A DNA stretch of 64,000 nt, from NCBI GenBank assembly GCA_028335825.1, contig JAIOKI010000005.1, positions 496,001 through 560,000 of the forward strand. Reading direction: 5' to 3'. A model generated the notes under the pieces. That model was not told the DNA's origin. It saw nothing but the letters and a program-made list of their open reading frames with translations, and made no database searches. The position numbers and the translations under genes were made by a program. Below, in pieces: positions 59,736-64,000 of this stretch; position 1 is the stretch's first letter; every line of letters starts with the position of its first letter. The DNA is from Nosema muscidifuracis. Lineage: Eukaryota > Microsporidia > Nosematidae.

Positions 59736-60712
59736 ATCTCGGAATTTGTAGAACAAGTTCCAAGAGCCAAAAAGACTATATGGAGTTCAAGAACTCGACG
59801 GTGGTGTAAAAGATATGTCGGACACGACTATGAAAGTATTGACTACAAAGTAGCCAAACAAAGAATAATCGAGGTATTGAAAGGTAGGAGATCCTATAAT
59901 ACTACCATAGCATCCTCACTAGCAGCACAGTATGGTATATTTGAGTCTCAACTCAAGTACATACTAACACAAGTAAATAAAAGACAGATAAGGAATTACA
60001 CTAAAATAAGATGTAATTTAATTAGATGGTCTTCTGCGTTAGCTAATGCTCGTAGAATCCCTCAGTATTATAGAGAACATTGCTTTCTATGTGAGGGAGA
60101 ACAGGAAAATCTTGAACATTTCCTGTTAGATTGTCCATCCTTATCTGAGACAAGATCTCTTTATGAGAATAAAATCCCAGAGTTAAATTCTTTAACTCTG
60201 ACAAAAATAGAACGAGTTAAGATGATCATTGGTAATATCAATGACATTAAAACTTCACCAACAGGAAGAAAAGTTCTACTTGCAAGAGTAGAATTTCTTG
60301 ATAAAATGATAGTACAAAGATATATCATTGTACAACAAAAGAGTAGACTTCATGTCTCATCAGAGTAAAATCTGATACAAAAGTAGCTAATTTATTAGCA
60401 ACAAAAGAATCAAATTCTGACCTGGGAGGGGTTTGGCTTAAAGCTGCATATTATGCCGTAGCATTCCGCTGAACTGAGTTGTGTTCTTAATTGGTGTATT
60501 GAACCAGGCGATAACCCAAAATCCTGCTGAAAGCAGGTCTCAGTCATTATGACTGAAGGATTTTAATTAATCCTAAGGGGTTCCCAATCTTCCTACAAGC
60601 AAGGCCTTCATGGTATGCTGGTGTGTGTCACCAAATATTGGATGTAGAAGTTTTTACTTGCTGTGTGGCTTTTCTTTCTTATCTCAATAAATTATTTTAT
60701 TTTTTTTTTTAT
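59736..60712 (+). mobile_element. LINE-A 5'-truncated copy joined to LINE-B tail
   Basis: Corresponds to LINE-A from about 9127 (codons ISEFVEQVPRAKKT…) to its 3' end. The last 210 codons of ORF2 are intact to the stop at 60366-60368, and include the zinc motif CFLCEGEQENLEHFLLDC. The full 3' UTR follows, with CCTGC/GCAGG and TCAGTCA/TGACTGA stems kept, then a T-rich tail at ~60690-60712. An apparent longer frame from 59631 is only read-through from the preceding UTR and T-run. Nearly identical to LINE-A copy 1. Confidence 0.88.
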
Positions 60713-60782
60713 TGTAGAAGTTTTTACTTGCTGTGTGGCTTTTCTCTCTTATCTCAATAAATCATTTTTTTTTTTTTTTTTA
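60713..60782 (+). mobile_element. Minimal LINE-A copy (last ~70 bp only)
   Basis: Repeats the final part of the LINE-A 3' UTR (TGTAGAAGTTTTTACTTGCT … CAATAAATCA) and a pure T tail, directly behind the T tail of the preceding copy. It could be an extremely 5'-truncated insertion or a local tandem duplication. Confidence 0.75.
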
Positions 60783-60861
60783 TCAATTTTTATAGTAAAT
60801 AATGTTTAAGTATTTTGAATTATTAAAGGTATTTATTTATTATTTTTTTTCAATTTGCTGG
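60783..60861 (+). other. 79-bp AT-rich spacer before LINE-A copy 2
   Basis: AT-rich sequence with T-runs between the last T tail and the AAAAATGGGG start of LINE-A copy 2. It is absent before LINE-A copy 1, so it is either a 5' leader missing from copy 1 or unrelated target DNA. Confidence 0.5.
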
Positions 60862-60865
60862 AAAA

Positions 60866-62773
60866 ATGGGGTTAGACAATTGTAAAAAAAACACTCCGCA
60901 GAGATGCAGCACAAACGAGGACTTACCAACCTCAAAAGTACAGAAAGATAGTCAAACATCTTTACTGGAAGGAATTAAAAGTAGTTATGGTACTCTTAGC
61001 ACTGGTAATGCTTTGTACTATGACATAAAAAAATTGAATAGTCTCTACTCAAAAACAGAAGTTTTGTTTGAAAAAGCAAGTAAAAATTTTTATCATATTG
61101 ATAAAGAAAAGAACAGAGATATTTACAACATCTCTAGATACTCATTAAGTCTGATAGACTTGATTAAGCTCCAAGATGCACATGTTAAGTCGTGTCAACG
61201 TGAACTGAGTACACAAAAGAAGAAGTATGAATTACTTCAAAAACAAGTGAATGATCTCATCAACCGTGTCAATTATGATGATGTCAATAAAGTAAACGCT
61301 GAATCAATGAATGAAGTGAAGCAGGAAACTGCAATAAAAGACAAAGATCGAACTCCTCATCCGGATAACTCGATTGTAAAAGAGGATGGTAAGGTCACCA
61401 TGCCATCTCAAATAACAAGCATTGGATCGCCCAAGTCCTCTGCACTATCAGTCTTCCTTTCCAAGGTAGCAAAAGCCTCTTGCAAAGGCAGGAAACCAAA
61501 GAGTCCCATTCTTTTAAAGAGAACATCTGAAGAAGGATGGACAAAGGTCGTAGCCAGCTACGGAAGATCAGTAGTGATCAAAAAAGATAGTCTATTGGCT
61601 GATAAAATGGAAGTTATCGATGACAACAGGTATACCTCACTAATGCCTGATTGGATTCGTAACATTAACAACAGTGAAGAGTCATCTGATGACTCTAATG
61701 ATAAGAGTTATCCCTTAGCTTATCTAGGGGATCCTAAAAGACAACAGAGGTCGAAACGCCTTGATAAAAGTAACTACCCTCTGAGGCTATCAGAGGATGT
61801 AAAAAAAGAAAAGGAGCCGAAACACTCCATAAAAGATAATATACATCTAGATGCCAATATGTGTAATCTAGATGTTATCACAAAAGAAGGCCTCCAAGGG
61901 CCTATGATAGTAGACCACAAAGCGACTGACATCTTAATTGAGTCTGTAGAGTCCTTTGTGGAAACAATAAAAGAGGAACAATTTTCTAAGTTGCATAACT
62001 TGCAAGAGACTAAGAAAAATGTTGTACTCAACAAAAGGGAGAAGTCGAAACGCTTCACAAATAAAAACTACCCTAAGGTTGGCAAGCCGAAGGATGTTCT
62101 AAAAGTTCCCAGTAAAACCACTAAGGGAAGTGTGGTATCACACAAACAAAAGAAAAATCTCTTAAGGAGACTTAGAGAAGACTCAGCTCATAAAAAAGTT
62201 GAAATAAAAAATTTTATTGCCCCTAAAATGAAGGACAATAGAGACAAAAAGCCAGTAAAGAAGAATACTGGAGAAAAATGGACAGATAAGCTGTCTAGAG
62301 AAGAACTCCTCAAAATCATGCTTGAGGGGAAGAAACCAGCCGAAAATAAGTATCGGCTGGTTACAATGGATGGTATACCATCAGGGGAGGGCCATAAAAA
62401 TTTAGCTGTCTGGGCTAAGATACTAGGTGTTAAGGAATCAGATATTCCTTACATAAAAGATATCAGTGGGAAGACAATCCTTTTAGTAAGATATGAAGCT
62501 GTTTTGAGAGTGGCAGACAGTCTTTGTAGAATTGCCGAGGGAGTCAGATGCCTGTCTGAGCCAAATGCTTTGAGACAGTTCTTGTCTCATAATAAAGATA
62601 AAATAGTAGCAGATCTTGCTGTTATTAAAAAAAGCTGGAAGTCTTTTGTTCCTCTGCAAAAGTCTATAAAAGTTATAGTACGATGTCTTAATAATTTGGA
62701 GACAAGTATGTTAAAAAAGTTTGCTTTAGATGATGAAGCTATAAAAGATATTCTGGAGGCTAATGGTCCCTGA
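60866..62773 (+). CDS. LINE-A ORF1 protein, copy 2
   Basis: 635 aa, same length and layout as the copy at 4152-6059: a heptad-like charged segment ~50-136, a basic disordered middle, and a conserved core ~470-635. Six residue differences were counted against copy 1, most of them in the core (DGIPSGEG for EGLPSGEG, IKDISGK for IKDVSGK, FLSHNKD for FLSYNKD). An intact reading frame in two copies argues that the protein is still under selection or that both copies are very recent. Its stop overlaps the ORF2 start by 11 nt. Confidence 0.88.
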   Translation: MGLDNCKKNTPQRCSTNEDLPTSKVQKDSQTSLLEGIKSSYGTLSTGNALYYDIKKLNSLYSKTEVLFEKASKNFYHIDKEKNRDIYNISRYSLSLIDLIKLQDAHVKSCQRELSTQKKKYELLQKQVNDLINRVNYDDVNKVNAESMNEVKQETAIKDKDRTPHPDNSIVKEDGKVTMPSQITSIGSPKSSALSVFLSKVAKASCKGRKPKSPILLKRTSEEGWTKVVASYGRSVVIKKDSLLADKMEVIDDNRYTSLMPDWIRNINNSEESSDDSNDKSYPLAYLGDPKRQQRSKRLDKSNYPLRLSEDVKKEKEPKHSIKDNIHLDANMCNLDVITKEGLQGPMIVDHKATDILIESVESFVETIKEEQFSKLHNLQETKKNVVLNKREKSKRFTNKNYPKVGKPKDVLKVPSKTTKGSVVSHKQKKNLLRRLREDSAHKKVEIKNFIAPKMKDNRDKKPVKKNTGEKWTDKLSREELLKIMLEGKKPAENKYRLVTMDGIPSGEGHKNLAVWAKILGVKESDIPYIKDISGKTILLVRYEAVLRVADSLCRIAEGVRCLSEPNALRQFLSHNKDKIVADLAVIKKSWKSFVPLQKSIKVIVRCLNNLETSMLKKFALDDEAIKDILEANGP

Positions 62774-64000
62774 AAATAAAATTCTAAATATTGATTTATT
62801 ACGATTCACTCTAAGGAATCAAAAAACTTCTTTATTTAAGCTTCTTAGAAGCAACAAAAGTATTTGTATTGATTTAAGTTACAAACTTATTAAAATCAAA
62901 AGTAAATGTCATTCGAGATCCCTCGGAGTAAAATCTTTAAATTATAATGTAATGTTTAATTTAAGAAAAAAGATCAAGCTTAACAGCTTACAAAAGAAGC
63001 TCTGCTTAGTAAAGGCCTTGGCAAGCCATATTAAGATTCCAGAGTTACAAAAGAAACTTACAAGAGTTAATCCAGTTTTAGATAACTGTATTGTAGGTAG
63101 TAAAAGACATCGCAGACGTGATACAACATTTACTTTCTTTGCTGTAAAGAAAGTACAAAAAGACAACTTTATTAATGCATTAAAGCAGTTAAACATTAAT
63201 GTGTTAAAAGAAAAACCAGCTAAGTTTAAGCAGGTACAAAAGTTAAAGACTCTTGACAAAGTTAAGCTTTGTAGTCTTAATATAAATCATCTTTATGGGA
63301 AGAAGGAAGACTTAGAGATCCTTTTGAAAGTAGAGAAACCATCAATTTTATGTCTACAAGAAACATGGAAGAAATCCACTTTTATTGGAAGACTAGAAAA
63401 GTATATGGTAGTGGAAACACCTGCCATAGGTAAAAATAAACCAGGTTTAATGACCTTGGTAAGAAAAAGTGGAGCAGTGAGATGTTCTAAAAAAGGTAAT
63501 GATGACAACATCCTACAAACGGTTGTTGAATTCAAAACAAGTACAGGATGGACAAAGATACTAGTTATCAATGTCTATGTGCCACAAGATAGAGAGCTTA
63601 AGCAATTAACTCTCATAAAATTAATCAACCTTCTTAATATTGAGAAGAACAAAAGATGCTACAAGGAGATTATAGTAATGGGAGATATGAATTGTAAAGA
63701 TTCAACTCTCAAACAAAAGCTTGTTGCTGGAGGTTTAAATCCTCTTATCAACTACAATAGAGTATCAGGAACTAGAATCCTGAGTAATGGTAAAGTCTCA
63801 AAAAGACGTATTGATACGATCTTTAGAGTCTTAAAGCAAGACAGTGAGAAGGTTACTATCTCACAAAGATGGGCTGTAGGAGATCATCTACTACTTAGAA
63901 GATACATAACTCTTCCTTCTCCAGTAGTAGAGACATCTTTTACATATAACAGAAAGAAGATGCAAGATCCTCTTATTGAAGAGAAATTGAGTCAGCTTTT
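62763..64000 (+). CDS. LINE-A ORF2, copy 2 (partial, cut by window)
   Basis: Starts at ATG 62763 inside the end of ORF1 (ATGGTCCCTGA) and stays open to the window end, about 412 codons. It covers the basic N-terminus and the complete APE endonuclease, with SLNINHL, LQETW, VYVP, GDMN, RRIDTIF and GDH all present as in copy 1. Reverse transcriptase and zinc motif lie beyond the window. Substitutions against copy 1 include N→K and L→P in the basic N-terminal region and V→F just after LQETW. Confidence 0.88.
   Translation, partial: MVPENKILNIDLLRFTLRNQKTSLFKLLRSNKSICIDLSYKLIKIKSKCHSRSLGVKSLNYNVMFNLRKKIKLNSLQKKLCLVKALASHIKIPELQKKLTRVNPVLDNCIVGSKRHRRRDTTFTFFAVKKVQKDNFINALKQLNINVLKEKPAKFKQVQKLKTLDKVKLCSLNINHLYGKKEDLEILLKVEKPSILCLQETWKKSTFIGRLEKYMVVETPAIGKNKPGLMTLVRKSGAVRCSKKGNDDNILQTVVEFKTSTGWTKILVINVYVPQDRELKQLTLIKLINLLNIEKNKRCYKEIIVMGDMNCKDSTLKQKLVAGGLNPLINYNRVSGTRILSNGKVSKRRIDTIFRVLKQDSEKVTISQRWAVGDHLLLRRYITLPSPVVETSFTYNRKKMQDPLIEEKLSQL

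Larger units (their letters stand above)
60862..64000 (+). mobile_element. LINE-A copy 2 (runs off the window)
   Basis: Second LINE-A starting at the same AAAA-ATG boundary as copy 1, with intact ORF1 and the first ~1.24 kb of ORF2 open to the window end. Differences from copy 1 are scattered substitutions with no indel seen in the coding part. It is probably a full-length element continuing to the right. Confidence 0.88.

Noticed and set aside
59631-60368. 245-codon open frame with a strongly hydrophobic N-terminus ahead of LINE ORF2 sequence
   Set aside because: The first ~35 residues come from the LINE-B 3' UTR and its T-rich tail, which reads as Phe/Leu. The real content is a 5'-truncated LINE-A ORF2 starting at 59736. 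No evidence of a designed fusion protein.
1-64000. CRISPR arrays, tRNA genes, 5S rRNA or bacterial-type operons
   Set aside because: No regularly spaced direct repeats, no tRNA-like cloverleaf and no 5S landmark noticed. The window is eukaryotic.

Overview
The window looks like a stretch of a microsporidian genome. Two rDNA units carry very short, prokaryote-sized rRNA genes (SSU about 1.24 kb, LSU about 2.56 kb). The 5.8S segment is fused to the LSU with no ITS2, which is a microsporidian hallmark. The order is SSU-ITS-LSU, which argues against the reversed order of true Nosema. The very AT-rich DNA packed with transposon remains would suit an expanded genome such as that of Hamiltosporidium, but that genus assignment is a guess.

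Layout. 1-3881 is rDNA unit 1, its SSU cut by the window edge. 3882-4147 is a short LINE fragment. 4148-10107 is an apparently complete, intact APE-type LINE (here LINE-A; ORF1 635 aa, ORF2 1236 aa). 10110-11250 holds broken relatives of it. 11.3-54.1 kb is a graveyard with no recognisable host gene. It contains several old Ty3/gypsy fossils on both strands, two decayed R2/CRE-like LINEs with restriction-like endonuclease (30.5-33.5 kb minus, 47.6-50.7 kb plus), one decayed Merlin/IS1595-like DNA transposon (34.0-34.8 kb), a decayed LINE-B with a LINE fragment joined to its tail (36.6-40.75 kb), and a minus-strand set of LINE ORF1 relics (41.6-46.1 kb). 54.2-55.0 kb is the spacer upstream of rDNA unit 2, with a repeated block. 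55018-58949 is rDNA unit 2, complete and nearly identical to unit 1. 58950-60782 is a head-to-tail chain of three 5'-truncated LINE 3' ends. 60862-64000 is a second young LINE-A running off the window.

The most interesting signal is the link between rDNA and LINEs. In both units a LINE fragment is fused to the LSU at the same nucleotide, and further LINE copies follow head to tail, each joined to the T-rich tail of the one before. The LINE 3' UTRs of two families share a multi-helix RNA fold whose stems differ in sequence but keep pairing, which suggests a structure read by the LINE's own reverse transcriptase. Together these point to a site-preferring, rDNA-associated LINE lineage that may still be active.

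All family assignments come from reading motifs by eye. Boundaries in the decayed middle are approximate.
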